A stretch of 64,000 nucleotides of DNA from Prinia subflava (GCF_021018805.1 NC_086247.1:97047338-97111337), one strand, 5' to 3'; shown: positions 1-12,941, counted from the first letter of the stretch. Translations and numbers: made by a program. Notes: generated from the sequence alone by a model not told the origin.

Positions 1-3000
1 ACTTTCAGTTCCCACTCAGTTCCTGCTTCCCAAACTATTTTTGTTTACTTTGTGCTTGTAGAGTCCCCACTCAATAATTATTTTTCACTGTAATCTTCTT
101 TTACTTTACTGAACTCAGTACTTGTTGTTTGTATCTCATCTTCTATAAGAGTTTCGAACATTCACTGCCTGGTGCATTAGGTGGAGATCATCTTTAAAAG
201 CAATACCTTTCATAAAAGTGGAGCTCCTCAGATTCAGGACAACTTTAGAATTAAGCATAATGGAAGTTTTGCATTGATAGATTTTTGGGTTTTTGTGGTA
301 ATTTGGTCTGAGTAAGGATTGCAAGGATTTTTGCCTTTTATCCATATTTAGTGTTGCTTACCTGTAACAGAATGCCATGCTCTATCATCTGAGACGGGGA
401 TAGAAATCTCTTTTTCTTCTCACTGTCTCTGACAGTAAGACTAAGGACTCTGCATAAATCTTTTGAGAAATTTCTGCAGACTCATTCTAGCAGGCACAGC
501 TTGGTAATGCCACCACAGAAATATATCTAGTGAGAGAAAAGCATTGATATGGGCAGGACAGAAAATGTCCAGTCCAAAATGGTAGGAGTAGCCAGGTTTA
601 AATATAAAACTTGAACAGTGTTTTCTTCCTCTCTTGGATCTCTGAAATGGATTCCCAACTTCTAGATTTTGAGGAAAGATTTGAAAAAGTGAAAGGATGT
701 TTTTCCAAATCATGCACAGATTTCATTTGAAATCCATCTGGGGACTCCATTCACAGTCTTATTTCAAGAAATTATTTCTGTGAGGTTGCTGAAAAATTGT
801 CTGAACAGGTCTCATAAGCATTATAATGACTGTTCCTGAAAATTCTTTGCGATTTAAAAGTTTGACTTATGGTACATGTATTTTGATGGAGAAGAAATGA
901 AAGAGACTGTTCTGATACATACTGCTTCCACAGTTAAACAACTTTATCTGAAAGTTAGAATTCACCTAACTAGAGCACTTCTGCTACAGAGATGAAATAA
1001 ACTTTGCCCACCTACAGTAAGTGAAAACCTCATAACACCTACAAGTTCAGTCATTAGGAGACATTGGCTCTAGCCTCAGCAGTGTTCTCCAAAATCATGT
1101 TTTGGTTTCATCATTTTCTTTCTGCTTCTTCATACGAGAATCAGTTTTAAGAAAACAGAGACAAATCTTTCAAGCATAAATTTAGGCTGTAATATGAATA
1201 ACTCAGTGACAAACCTGTGCCTTAGCACTGCTCAGGTGTAACAGTAGCAGTTTTGTTCAATTTCCTTTGGACTGCACAGTGTTTTTTCACTGAGATTATT
1301 TTAATCACTATTCTATCTGTATAGAAGTCTATCTAATTATGTAATCTATTGGAGAGAAAAAAAATCAGATGAAAAAAAGTTACATTAAGGCCTTGACCTG
1401 AAGTCAATTGTCAGACAAGACTGCTGCTGAAGCAATTAGGACATTTGACAGAAAAATAATATGGCTAAAGTGGCTTATTTGCCAGCAGAGAAAGGAGATG
1501 GGTTTTCTCCAGCTCTCTGGTGAGCAGAGACTACCAACATTAAGAGCATTTTAATCCTTTACCTCTCTTCTATTTTAAGCCTTCCAGGACAGCATGAGGC
1601 TTTTGTGACCTACTGAACTTCTATATTAATACTAATGAATCTCTTCAGTGAGCAAGCAAATGTGCTTTTCAGCCAGAATAGATGCATAGCAGGTCAGCCA
1701 GATCCTTCCAGCTTTTTACCAGTCATTCATTTTCTCCATCAATACTGTATCAACTCTGATTTATATATTTATTCTTCATCTAAGTTAGAGCCATCTAATG
1801 TCTTTTATAAAGGCAAAATTTCAGGACAGAAATTGCTTCATTTTTATGAGGAATTCATTCACTGTTTCTGTCATGTTCTCAAGTAAGCCACAGTTCTCAG
1901 GAGCCTTCCCAAATACCACACCCCATCTGGCCATGCTTCTGTCTCACCACTTCCTACTTTATCCTCCCTGTTACCTCAGAGAAATGTCAGGATTTTTTCT
2001 TCATGAGTCTGTGGATGGTAGGAGGGTGGAAATGACACAGGAAAGGTTTCAAAGGTTTAAAACAATTTGTTGTGCACTTTGCCAAGGCGTATACGACCAT
2101 GATATATATTGATTAAAAAACATCAGCAAAACAAGAAATCACAAACCAGCTGCAAAACCTACACAGCACTTGCAGCACCTCCTTTTGTTATCTCACTTTA
2201 CATGTGTAAGTTAGAGCCTACTTTTTTCAGCACAGAATGTCATAGTGCAAGATGCCATAGTGCAGCCATGAATGTTCTGGTACACCCTTACACCCTCACA
2301 GTGCCATGGAACTGCATGCAGAGAGGTACCAGCTCAGTTACTTACATTGATGTCACCAACTCAATACACTTGTATCAGAGCTTGCCAGCTCAAGCTTCAT
2401 ACTTTATTTACATGTTTGTGCCATAACCAGGTCTGGAGACAGCTTCTTCAGGGCTGCCATGGGATCTTTGCAGTGCAGTCTAGAGACTAGAAATAGCATG
2501 TTTGCCTTCAGCAGCTGACAACTTTTCCCTTGTTTTCTTTCAGTAAGGTGGATCTTTCAATACAAAGGTTATCTTCAGAATCACATTCCCATCCCAGGCT
2601 AAGAAATCACCCAAGCAGTTGTGTGGGTTTCCTCTAGTAAGGCTATTATTTTATCTGTACCAGTCAGCTTGGTTAACAGACTTTCTGAGCCAGCTTCACA
2701 GTCAATATATAAAAAAAACTTGAAGCAGCAAAACCCAACTCCCCAAAATTATGTAAAGCTGGACCAGTTCTCAGGCAAAATACGAATGTTTCTGTGTTCC
2801 CACAGACTTCCTTTTGCAAATCCTTTCAGAAAAACCAAGAAAAGAAAACAAAACTGAACCCTTCTTCCCCAATGTTTCAGTATTTGTCCCTGCAATAGAA
2901 CAACAAAAAATTCCCAAACCAGTTAGCAGATTTGGTGGAAATTTCTGTTATGTAGGTGATCTGATCGACCAAAGCATTCTTAAAAGTCCTTCAGCTGTAA

Positions 3001-4900
3001 AACAAACTCAGTAAAATTCAGACCAAGGTCAAACACTCCATTCTTGTTGTAGGAGTTCTGCAAATGTCTACCATCAGGGTGCTAGCAATGTCTAACAACC
3101 TTACATGAATCTGATCCTGTTCCATGAAATCAAAGGAAGTTTTGATATTCACTGCAGCTATATTAGCCCTTGTATTATAACCGTGCCTATTTTCCAAGGA
3201 AAGCTTCTGTTCCTCTCTATATTAATACTGCTGTTTCCTAAGGTAAGAGCATGGCTCTTATTTATTCTTGTTTGCCTAATGAAATGTAGTTTAGATGTAT
3301 TTCAGAATGTGTATAAGGACAAACGTTTTGATTAGTGTAATCCCTTGAATCTCTTGAAAGAAAAAAACAAGACGTATGCAAAAATAAAGACAGAAATTAG
3401 AGCAGTTTTTAATACACAATTCACTCCTAGCCGTATTTCTGATACATCATTTTTTAAAAAAATATATTAAATAGTAATTCATATTCAGCAGATATGTTTT
3501 CCTCCTATTTTACTTATCTCTAGGTTATATGGCGCACATATTCTTTAATCACTTGAGCATGGTATTATAATTTATATACTGAAAGTTCAGTAAATAAATG
3601 TTTTTTTTCTTTTTCTTTTAATGGAGCCTGTCAGTTGCTCAAGATTTTTTAATTCCACGTATATTTTCTTTATGTCAAGTTTCCATTATTGGTAATATGC
3701 AGAATGTGCTGTGCTATGACTTTTCATCACAGTTCACTCATTAGAAGTTCTGTAATAGCTGCCTCAAAGTGCCAGGCATGAGGCTTCCTTCTGGACTTCT
3801 GATTTAGGCAGAACTTCACACCAGTTTCAATTGGGAGTTTTTCTTGAGTAAACGTTCTGAAAGTCTGCATATTTTCATCCTTTGCAGAGCCTCCTGTCAA
3901 ATAATGAAAAGTACATTGACAATATGAATTTTACAATAACAGCAGAAATAAATTTATTTGTAGTCACTTCCTACTGGAGAAAAGAATTGCTCCTTTATAC
4001 TAATTTTATTGTTTTCTGATGATAGCTATAAAACTAACAATAGTTTCAAGAAACAGCGTACTACGGACAACCAGAGTGTTCTCTACCAGTTAGTACTTGT
4101 ACTTCATCACTGAATTGAATATAGATATAGCCCTTTGCTGTTTTTTGTAAACCCAAGGAAACCATCTCCAAATCCAGTGGAATTAAAAAAACTTAATGAT
4201 GTTTTTCAAATAGAAAGCTTGTTACAGAAGGCTAAGTCACAGAAAATACTTACTAGAGATTCACTTCCTATAACACTCCCTTGCAAAGAACAGAGTACCC
4301 AGAAATAGCATGTATCAGAAATTAAACTACTGTTCCAGATGACCTCCACCAAGGGCCAAGATTCCCTCTATTTTATTTCTAATCTATGTAATGGGATTCT
4401 TCATGTAAATCCTGCAACTAGCAGCAACTAATTAGGTCAAATCAACAGGACATATGTTACTGGATCTATTTTGAGTTTAAATCCTCAAGAAGGAGCTACC
4501 CTCCTCTTTAAGGTAACAACTACTGGGTGTTAAAGTAAAATGACAACTTTATGTTGTGGTGTGCTTACTATTTCTTTAGTCAAAGCCTTGCTCAACATAA
4601 AGACAGATTTCTGGTGGACTTCAAAACTATACTTATTTTCTTATCACCTATGCTCCTCTTTCACCCTAAACAATTTGCATAAGCCTGCATAATGCTACTT
4701 AGCTTATGCCTCACTGCTACTATATATAGATAAACAGGAAATTCAGCTTGGTAAAGCAATTTAATTATTTTCTTATTCCCTTGTTTCATCCAGCCTACAC
4801 ATTGTGTATGTGGTTTTGTGCATGAAGGTGTGAGAGATCATGTACTCAAAAGGAACTTTAAATGCTAAGTGTTATTGTTCTTATTAATTACTGGAGGAAT
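1..4900. other. AT-rich unique DNA, no recognised feature
   Basis: I see only short chance ORFs (under ~110 codons) with no family resemblance. There is no CR1 3' tail, no LTR termini and no long simple repeat. Short poly-T and poly-A runs occur, as at 3600-3620. Exons shorter than about 150 bp could be missed by eye. Confidence 0.6.
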
Positions 4901-5035
4901 TTTTTTTTAAACTGATGCAAAAATAGGAGCCATAACAATCCTAAATATCACAGGGATTCCAATATATGTGTGTATACCTGTGTGTGTGCATGTGAGTGGG
5001 TGTGTTTGTAAATGAGAAGTAGGACTTTTTTCCTT

Positions 5036-5164
5036 TTCAAAAAAACCAACAACAACAATAACAACAACAAAACCCCAAACCAAACCAAAACAAAACAAAA
5101 AACAAACAAAACCCAAAAAAGCCCCCCAAAAAACCAAAACAACAACAACAACAAACCAAAAAAA
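5036..5164 (+). repeat. A/C-rich simple repeat (AAC/AAAAC/AACCA units)
   Basis: About 130 bases almost free of G and T on the plus strand, made of shuffled AAC, AAAC, AAAAC and CCAAA units with a short run of C. Minus-strand ORFs across it (strings of V, F and L) are translation artefacts. Similar tracts with the same strand polarity recur at 24.6, 28.28 and 53.48 kb. Confidence 0.9.
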
Positions 5165-6440
5165 TATTTTGCATTTTCCTTGTGACACACGTTGAGAGTT
5201 ATGTAGTCAAGTCAGGTGCTGATATTATTAATAATACATCTCATACATTTCATACAGTCTTCTTTTGGTTTTCTGTGTTATTATTTATTTGCTTAACAAT
5301 ATGTTTGCTTTCAAGTTTATATTGGCAAATTAAAAACCTAGAGGTGAAATTAAAAATCTCATTGACTATGGAATATCTCTGGTTGCATAGGACTCATACA
5401 GAAATAAAACCAATACTTATATTTTAGTTAAAAGTAAACCTTTTTCTGACAACTTTTGTTTGCAAAAAATCGTAAAAACATACAGTAGTTTAAGTATAGA
5501 CCTGCTTGCCTAAAAAAAATTAATTTTATATTTAATGAAGCTAATTTTGTAGCACCTTAGCAATTAATACCTGAGAAAGCTTCCTCTCCTCAGCCCTGAT
5601 GGGACTTTAAAGCAGAGTGAGGTATTACTCTACGGAGAGCTTACCAGCCTGTTTAACTCTAGACTGAGTAGTACAAGCCTGACTATATTCATTGTAGATT
5701 GTGTCTTATCCTATTGTCTGAAATATATCTTGCTTCTCTAAACAATGCTATTTTTAAATTGCTATTTTTCTTCCCCTAATCCTGTTTAGCAAGTTAATGG
5801 GTAGACTGGATAGTTTAAGTATTCCAGTAAAGTGGGAGAAAGGTCAGTGTAAGATTACTTAAAAGGTGTCAGGGGGTGCTAAAGGCTAAATGCAATTTTT
5901 CAAACGATTTCCTAAAGGGTTTCCAAAGGATTTTAGAGAAGGCAAGTCAATACTAACATTAAAATAAAAAAACTCTAGGAATTTCCAACTACTTTTACAA
6001 TGATAAAACTTTTGTGGTTTTTTGCAAGTACATTTTACAGGTTTTTCCTAGCACTCACACACTCTCTTGGCCTCACCCCAAACTCACCAAAGCAGAAAGC
6101 TGATGGGAAACATCGACTTCCTTTAGCCCCGGTTGCTGCTCCTCAGTGTCCAGTGATGAATGACCTCAAGGTGGCCAGCTCTGCTCATTGCACTGCCTAA
6201 GAAAAAATTCCCTTTCTTCAGTGGTAACTTATCCTAAAAGGTTGAATCCAGAGGTTAAGGAAACTGACTAGGTATTTTCCATCAACTCTATGAAAAAAAA
6301 TCTATACAATTTTATGCCTAGCTTGTAAGTTTTGGGCCTTTGCATTCAAGGTATGTTTGTGACTGCTGAACCTCCTCAGTGAGATTTGCATCTGCAGTTA
6401 GCAAGGTGCTTGCAGAGATCTGTGTGTCCAAAGACAGATT
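5165..6440. other. AT-rich unique DNA, no recognised feature
   Basis: I find no coding, LTR or CR1 signature here. ORFs at 5182-5427 and 6000-6200 are short and resemble nothing I know. Confidence 0.55.
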
Positions 6441-6625
6441 ATCCTTTTGGCAATTTGTTGCAGTGCATTCTTGGGGGTCCCCCGGGGAGGTTCCCCAGGG
6501 AGCCCCCTTAGGCTCTGGGTTTGTTGGTGGCAGCAGGCAGGCAGTGAGGCTCTACGTGGCTTCTGGGGGTGCCAGTTAGAGGAGGATTTATTTGAGGTCC
6601 CATGCTGGGGAGCAGCATGGTTTCT

Positions 6626-6678
6626 GAGGGAAAAAGGGAAGGGGGGAAAGGGGAAAGGAGGGGGAGAGAGGGAGAGGG
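6626..6678 (+). repeat. Uninterrupted 53-nt homopurine tract with G-runs
   Basis: Every base from 6626 to 6678 is A or G. Runs of three or more G separated by two to five bases satisfy the usual G-quadruplex pattern (four G3+ runs, loops of 1-7). Purine richness continues, with interruptions, to the (GA)n array that ends at 6754. Confidence 0.9.
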
Positions 6679-6721
6679 TAGAGAGCAGGGGAGCAAGAGC
6701 AAGAGGTGGGGAGCCAGAGAG

Positions 6722-6728
<7 letters not shown>

Positions 6729-6754
<26 letters not shown>
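6729..6754 (+). repeat. (GA)13 microsatellite
   Basis: A pure GA dinucleotide run of 26 bases adjoining the purine-rich block. Overlapping ORFs in several frames (R/E and S/L strings) are artefacts of this repeat. Confidence 0.9.
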
Positions 6755-6977
6755 AGGGCTTCTTTTCTCTCTGCACAGCTTAAGAGGGAGATTCAAAATG
6801 CGTGTGGAAAAGGACTTGGGCCAATGGAATTACAGGTACATGATACTTCATGGGAGACTTACAGATTTGGAATATACTGTACACATTTGAAGGGTGACAC
6901 AGAGCATACTGTTTCACAGAAATGCAACACCTCACCCTTTTTTCGTTAGAAAGAAAAGATGAAGAGAAATAGGACAA

Positions 6978-7518
6978 TTAACAATTTAAAAGCAATTGCC
7001 ATGGAAATTTATCAAGATCAGCAGCTTTACCCTTAGGGGGCACAGGGGCAGTACAATTGCACCACAAACTTGAGTTTCTGTACCCAGGATGATGGGGAGT
7101 AGCATTTAATTGCTGATCACCCTGATCCTGAAACTCAGCACAAAATTCCATTGACATAGAACCAAGAATTTCCAATTCTTGAGATTCAGAAGGTGCTTTA
7201 AAGAAGATCAGGGGCCCAATGATGCCAATAGGAATCCCAATAGGGATTTGTTTTTTGGCAACTTCACGCCAATAATTGTCATTGCGTATTTGCCACTGCT
7301 TGGCTGGCACTGGCACACCAACTAAACAGGTTGCAAATGGTTTGTCTGGGCTCGAATTGGTTCAGCATATAGTGTCTGAGCCTGCTAACTTGGCTAAAGT
7401 AACCCAAACATTCGTTTTTGGTTGATCTACAGGTATGTCTGCACTGCAAAAGCAAGCAAGCAAAACTAACAAATTTACCCAACAAGGAAACCTTGAAGAG
7501 AAATGCCCTACTGACTAA
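6978..7518 (-). pseudogene. env-like: ERV envelope (surface subunit) remnant
   Basis: One minus-strand frame runs from just after a TAG near 7520 down to a stop at 6978. It begins with a hydrophobic, signal-peptide-like segment (LVLLACFCSA), then a surface-glycoprotein-like stretch with NVWVTLAKLAG, a TGA stop after a cysteine (about 7349), and LVGVPVPAKQW. Near its end lie three clustered N-glycosylation sequons (NAT, NSS, NCT) by a WCNC motif. This resembles the N-terminal half of avian ERV envelope proteins, which as a family bind host receptors. The rest of SU and all of TM are missing, so it cannot make a functional envelope. The overlapping 110-codon ORF (7279-7611) is another frame and is not the likely coding frame. 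No pol or gag is seen upstream. Assignment is from pattern memory. Confidence 0.6.
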
Positions 7519-7814
7519 GCATAATCCTCCCCTGCAGATTTTGGGAGGTTTTTTTTCCTGCAAGAACACCATGGGAATTTTTCCAAGGACCTGATGGGGA
7601 GAAAAATCCAAAAAGTGATGATAGCACTTTCTGAGGATAAAGGTAACTCAAGTACCATCCCTGACGGTAGAGAGATTTCATGCACCATCTCACAAATGGT
7701 ATATGCTGGGGACTCCCCTGCTGGAAAGGGGCTTGGCAGTAATGGACCTGGGAATCCCATCATTTTGCATAAGCCAGTGATATGGCTTTATGACAAAGGT
7801 GACTATCAGTCACA
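7519..7814. other. Spacer between env remnant and CR1
   Basis: Unassigned sequence upstream (minus sense) of the envelope remnant. It might be further decayed ERV sequence, but I recognise no pol C-terminus or splice acceptor with confidence. Confidence 0.4.
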
Positions 7815-8421
7815 CAGTATCCTGGGATGTACTGGAAAAACTTCTGTCAGCAATTCAAGGGTAGTGATTCTTTCCCTCTTCTCAGCACTGATGAGGTCTC
7901 ATCTAGGCACCTGTGCCCAGTTCTGGGCTCCACAGTACAAGAGAGCCATGAATGTACTGGGGATGCCAGTACTGAAGAGAGTCCAGTGAAGGGCCACACA
8001 GACGGTTAAGGGACTGTGAGGAAAGGCTGAGAGACCTGGGACTGTTCAGCCTTGAGAAGAGAAGGCTTCAGGGGTATCTTATCAATGTCTATGAATACCT
8101 AAAGGGAGGTGCAAAGAAGAAGGAGCCAGACACTTTCCAGTGATGCCCATGGACAGGATAGAGTCAATGGACAGAAAATGAAATACATCAGGTTCCCTCT
8201 AAACATCAGAAAACATTTTTTTTTGCTGTGAGTGTGACTGACCACTGACACATATCGCCCAGAGAGATTGGACACCTCTGTCCTTGGAGATAGTCAACAG
8301 CCACATGGACATCGTCCTGAATAACTGGCTCTAGGTGGCCCTGCTTCACAAGTAGGTTGGACTATATGACCTCCAGGACCCACTTCCAATCTCAACCTTC
8401 TGTGATGCTACCATTCTGTAA
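7815..8421 (+). mobile_element. CR1 LINE, 5'-truncated 3' end
   Basis: A plus-strand CR1 fragment: the segment around 7900-7945 (CAGTTCTGGGCTCC, then CAGTACAAGAGAG) is the conserved C-terminal ORF2 region. The 3' UTR follows, ending in the classic sequence near 8350-8420 (GGTTGGACTATATGACCTCC to CTGTGATGCTACCATTCTGT). ORF2 frame is broken by substitutions and small indels. 5' truncation is normal for CR1, whose insertions usually keep only the 3' end. Confidence 0.9.
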
Positions 8422-9970
8422 CATACATGGGGAAGGGACTGTTAATCACTCTGGTGTAGGCCCATTCCAACTGGTAGGCTATTAGTATGTGCACGAAGTG
8501 TCTCCTACATTTTTTACACCATGTTAAAAAGAGAAACTGAAAAAGTCAGTCTCTCAAAGAAAAAGCAGACTTGACAATGCACGATCTGCCCTAAAAAAAC
8601 ATAACTAATAATTGCAAAATGTGGAAGTATGGCTGTATTTTCTAATACACCTGATCCTGAAGGGTTATTTGTATTACCAGCTTCTCATGAGAATAAAGAA
8701 CAACTAAAGGACCAATTACTTTAAAGGTGCTAACCATTAAAATTCATAGCTTCAGTGAAGAAATATCCTCAACTCTGTCAAAACCACTTTTCTCAGAACT
8801 GGTAGTTCCAAGAAAACATGTGAAAATCCCTGGTCCCTAGAAAATATGCCAGAAGAAAAGAGGTATGGAAATATTTTAGCACTCCAAATTGACATATCAG
8901 TTAAATGGACAATTTAAGGACTGTAACTTGTGTTTAAGTTACCTTGGTTGTCAAATCACTCATGGGATATGACCTATAGTGTGAAAATTTGTGTTCATGA
9001 GCAGAGAAATAATCAAATTGATCACTATCAAGTTAACTTTCAAAAATTCTGAAATATCCTGCCTGGAAATTATTCCATAGCCTAGCCTGCAAAAGTTTTA
9101 ATGTATAATGATCTGACTTTGTAGCCTTTGCACTTTACAGACAAGTGAGTATTATTTGTCTTTTAAATATATTGTGATACATGGCACTTGTAGATTTTCA
9201 CTATTTCTTCTCCCCCCATTTTTATTCAACCCTATGATTAAACTAACAAAACAATTAAATTAAATGAAACATGAACATCATTAGATATATTCCCTCACTA
9301 TGTCTGAACAACATTTGTTTTGGTTCAGTAGCATCCTTGTTTTTTACTTCATATTACTGCATTTCTATGATTTCAGTGAAACTTTTCAGAGACTCCTTTA
9401 TATTTAATGTTTCTTTTCACCTTTTACAGTACTTCAGTTATACACAGTAGATGAAATTCATTTCTAAAATTTCAGGTTTTGAAATGGATCGATGTGGCTT
9501 TTGAACAAATTTGGAAAACCTATTTATCATGAAGGAGAACTTTTTTAACCTAAGTAATTTCATACATATATTTATAGTACAATCAGTATAATCAGTACAA
9601 GCTATTATGCCTGTCATGATACAAAGCAGATCAGCTGGTATAATTTTCATAAATATTTAAAAGTTAGCACACCTACAGTGTAGGCTAGGAGTATTATAAT
9701 AGACTAAGTAAAAAGGGGAAATCTATGTGATTTGATTTAAACAAACTTCGTTAAAATAGAAGTGGACATGAGACACTTGGGCTTTATTTTGAGTTAGCAA
9801 GTTAAACTCAAGTTTAAAGATCATTAGAATAAAAACTTCCTACTTTTTTCTTCTCTGTCTTTTAAACATAATTTAACTAGTTCAGCTTAGTCACTTGTCC
9901 TTTGGAACAAGTTCTTCTGATACAGTGTAGACACAGTTTATATGAGGGTTTATACATACTATATGTCCCA
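8422..9970. other. AT-rich unique DNA, no recognised feature
   Basis: No repeat ends, simple repeats or plausible coding region are visible. Confidence 0.55.
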
Positions 9971-9974
9971 GGAG

Positions 9975-10105
9975 ACTGCAATCAAGGTGCAGTCTTGGAC
10001 ATGGCTTTGATCAGCCTGATCTAGCTGAGTATGTCCCTGCCTATGGCAGGGGGGTATATTATCTTTAAAAGTCCCTTCCAACCAAAACTATTTTATTTGT
10101 TGATT
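9975..10105 (+). mobile_element. Short CR1 LINE 3' end fragment
   Basis: The segment holds CR1 3' UTR landmarks in order: TTGATCAGCCTGATCTAG, GTCCCTGCCTATGGCAGGGG and GTCCCTTCCAACC, then a degraded tail. Only about 130 bases survive. Both the left end and the terminal repeats are decayed. Confidence 0.8.
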
Positions 10106-11135
10106 GTATGTTCCAGTGGATGATTCTAATAAGTACAGAAAATATCAAACTTGGTCTCCTGTGTCCAAAGGTGAGAAAAGGCATAACTGGGATTCCAAAC
10201 CACAGCAGAATTGTGTGGAGGGAAATGTAAAGCATATTTAGAAACTAGTAGATTGCTCCAAAAGCACTTCCTTTTTTATTTTCCTTCACTCTTCCAGTTT
10301 TCTTGTGTTTACAAAGTTCATATGGCTAGATTCATCATAAAATTTAATTTTACCCAAGTTAAGAAAAAAGAAGTTGCAGAATCTTTTGGTTGCCTTTTTA
10401 GGTGTCTCCATTTATTGCTCACTTAACTCCATAGCCTTGGACAGGAACAGAAAAACACATTTTATTCACAAAGATATAATATAACAGTAAATGCCCTTTT
10501 TCTACTTTCTGCTTTGTAAGATCATTGCTGTCTCCCACAAGAAACTAGAATAGTCTGTTAGGAGCTTTTGTCAGAGGAGTGATCGTATGTATATTTAATG
10601 TGGTTGCTAAATGGTATTGCATTTATCATTTGTGGATCACTGGAACTTGCATCTGTTTCTTGTGCTGGGTTTGGGACCAAAAGGGTTATTTTAATGGCCC
10701 ATTAAACTCCCACCTGGCTATTTTGTTGCTTACACTAATCTATTTGTAGGTTCATTTGTAGATTTTTTAAGGGAGGTAAAAGCATATATTCCCTTCTACA
10801 ATCCACCTCAAGACACAGCAACTGTCACCCACATAAAATACATAAAGAACTCGTAACAATAACTACTAGTTCAAAGTGGCAAAATGGTGGAATTCCTTTA
10901 GTCCTTAGCATCTACATCCAGAACTAATGAAATGTAAAGGATAACAGGAAATGTCATAATGTCCTAAGAATTATGTGAAGTCTGAAATGTCACAATAATA
11001 ATTTTTATTTTTCAGTCTTGGAAAAGATCACATAGAATGTTGTTTACTCATACAAAAATGTTAGCATTAAACTATGGCATTATTGCAGATATTACTCTTT
11101 AGGATTAATTACTTGTACTTTAATAATATGAAAGT
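10106..11135. other. AT-rich unique DNA, no recognised feature
   Basis: No confident feature. A TGTGCTGGGTTTGGG string at 10659 resembles an LTR start, but no matching end, TATA box or polyA signal supports it. Confidence 0.5.
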
Positions 11136-11137
11136 TA

Positions 11138-11225
11138 ATACCATAGAATAATAAAAGGGTTGGAGTTGGAAGTGTTCCAACACTCTCCTCCTTAAGTTGC
11201 TCCTTATTAGTTTGCAACAGGTAGT
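11138..11225 (-). mobile_element. Short CR1 LINE 3' end fragment
   Basis: The segment reads CATAGAATAATAAAAGGGTT then GGAGTTGGAAG and a TTCCAACACTC-like stretch, which is the reverse complement of a decayed CR1 3' terminus. It is only about 90 bases long and old. Confidence 0.6.
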
Positions 11226-12941
11226 AAATACCTAAAGAAATATTCTGTCAAGCCATTAATTTTGTAAAAAAAAAAAAAAGGAAGGAAGAAAAAGGGATTT
11301 CAAATCATCTGCCGCCTTTTTTTTTTTCCATGTCTATGCTGTTTATAGTCAAGTACTGATGGTAAAATAATGAAAACCATGGGCTAGAATTGCTAAATAT
11401 GTGTGAGGTTTGCCATAAACACAATGGATTAAATCATCCACTTAAGTCTGGTCTCATTGTGGTCAACTGCTATGTGAATGAGGAAAGACTTAGAGAATAT
11501 GGTCTTTTTCATGTACTGAAGAAACAGAACTACAGGGAACTAAAGCAAATCCATTTGTTTATTAAAACACTGCCAATACCATTACTTTGCTCTCTGTTCT
11601 TCTGACTGAAGGATTTCTGGTGGTATATTCTTATAATTGCAATAATTTTGCAATTTATTCCTTAGAAACTCAGCTTAAGAAGACGAGAACAAACTGAAAA
11701 ACATGTATCCTGCTTTTAAGAATCCAGTGTTCTGAAACATAAACATATGGGTGAACAAAAACACTGGGAAGGGTTCCTTTCACTTTCCTGATAGCACCTC
11801 TTAAGTGCTGGAAAACTTGTGAATAAAAGAAATCCTAGAATCCTCTCTATCAAGTTACCTTACACAGGAAAAACCTTTATTTTATTTATACATAGGAAGT
11901 AATTTACTTCAATTTAGCTTTGGATATAGGGAAATGATTTTTAAAATTCATCTGTGATTTTGCAGGTGGTGGTGCTGGGCCACTGCTTGAACTTTCTCTG
12001 CATTCTCTCAGTATAAAAACTGCATTTTCAGACTGCCACAACAGCCACTGATCTAGAAACTATGTTTTGTAGTAGGACAATACAGAGAGAGGGGTATAGA
12101 TCTATACTGGGGTGGATCAAAGACAAGAAGAATAATGTGCAATATTATTTTTGCCACTTTTACTCTGTGCTTTCATAAATGTACTACAAGGTATTCAGTG
12201 AAAGGAAGGAAAAATTAGAGTTCATTAATCTTTGGAGACTTGTTTGATATAATGACAATCCTTAAAATGCACTCACTAACATTTATTACCAGCAATAGAG
12301 AGATTGTTTTGCTTCATTTTTGTATGTGCATATATTACATGAAAATTATCAGAGAGATGTGTCCATGCCTATTAAGCTCACATAAAAAAAACCCTTGAGA
12401 TAACAAAGCAGCCTCTCTTTAAAATAGCATTCTTTTTCCTTTGGCAGAGATCACATTATGCTATTATTTTGTCTATAATTAGACGTATCATATTATTAAG
12501 ACCTGGCATACTGGTTGGATAGTTTTTTATTAATTTATCAGAATATGAAATACTGACAATTTTCATGTATATATCTGCTGGCAAAGATAACAAAGATGTC
12601 TATTTTCTATAGAAAAATATAGAAATCTATTCTTCTATTCCACATCTATTCCTCTCTAAAACTTCTTTTCTCCTCTATTTATAATATTTTTTTAAGATCA
12701 CCATTGTTCAGCAATCTCCAAACATGTCTTCTCTTCCATGTTCCTTTCCTTCCCCTTACTACACTGATTGGTTGGTGCACTGTAGAATGAAGCCCTCTTT
12801 CCTCTGCTCACAGCTATTTACTTCTGGCCGTGCTTTGAAGGTTTGTCTGCTCAGAGTACAATGACTGGAATTTCGTGCTGGTCTTGCTGAAGACAAGGAG
12901 ACATTGGCCCCTTCCCAATACAGCATTTTGCACCCATATCT
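11226..12941. other. AT-rich unique DNA, no recognised feature
   Basis: A poly-A run lies at about 11266-11279 and a poly-T run at about 11318-11328. I see no coding or transposon signature. Confidence 0.5.

Larger units (their letters stand above)
6440..6780 (-). mobile_element. Possible degraded ERV LTR (G/purine-rich block)
   Basis: A GC- and purine-rich island in AT-rich DNA. Read on the minus strand it contains a polyadenylation signal AATAAA (6592 to 6587) followed by a GC-rich segment, as in the U3-R-U5 part of a retroviral LTR. It lies a few hundred bases downstream of the minus-strand envelope remnant at 6978-7518, the position and orientation expected of a 3' LTR. I cannot define TG/CA ends or target duplications, so this could be unrelated GC-rich sequence. 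Confidence 0.3.

Noticed and set aside
6398..6949. Several overlapping ORFs (up to 147 codons) in both strands
   Set aside because: They cover the purine-rich and (GA)n block, where stop codons are rare in either direction.
7279..7611. 110-codon minus ORF as the envelope reading frame
   Set aside because: The neighbouring frame gives a better leader and surface-subunit sequence running into 6978-7316, so this ORF is probably a shadow.
10659..10930. LTR suggested by TGTGCTGGGTTTGGG
   Set aside because: There is no matching terminus, TATA/polyA pair, CpG retention or duplication.
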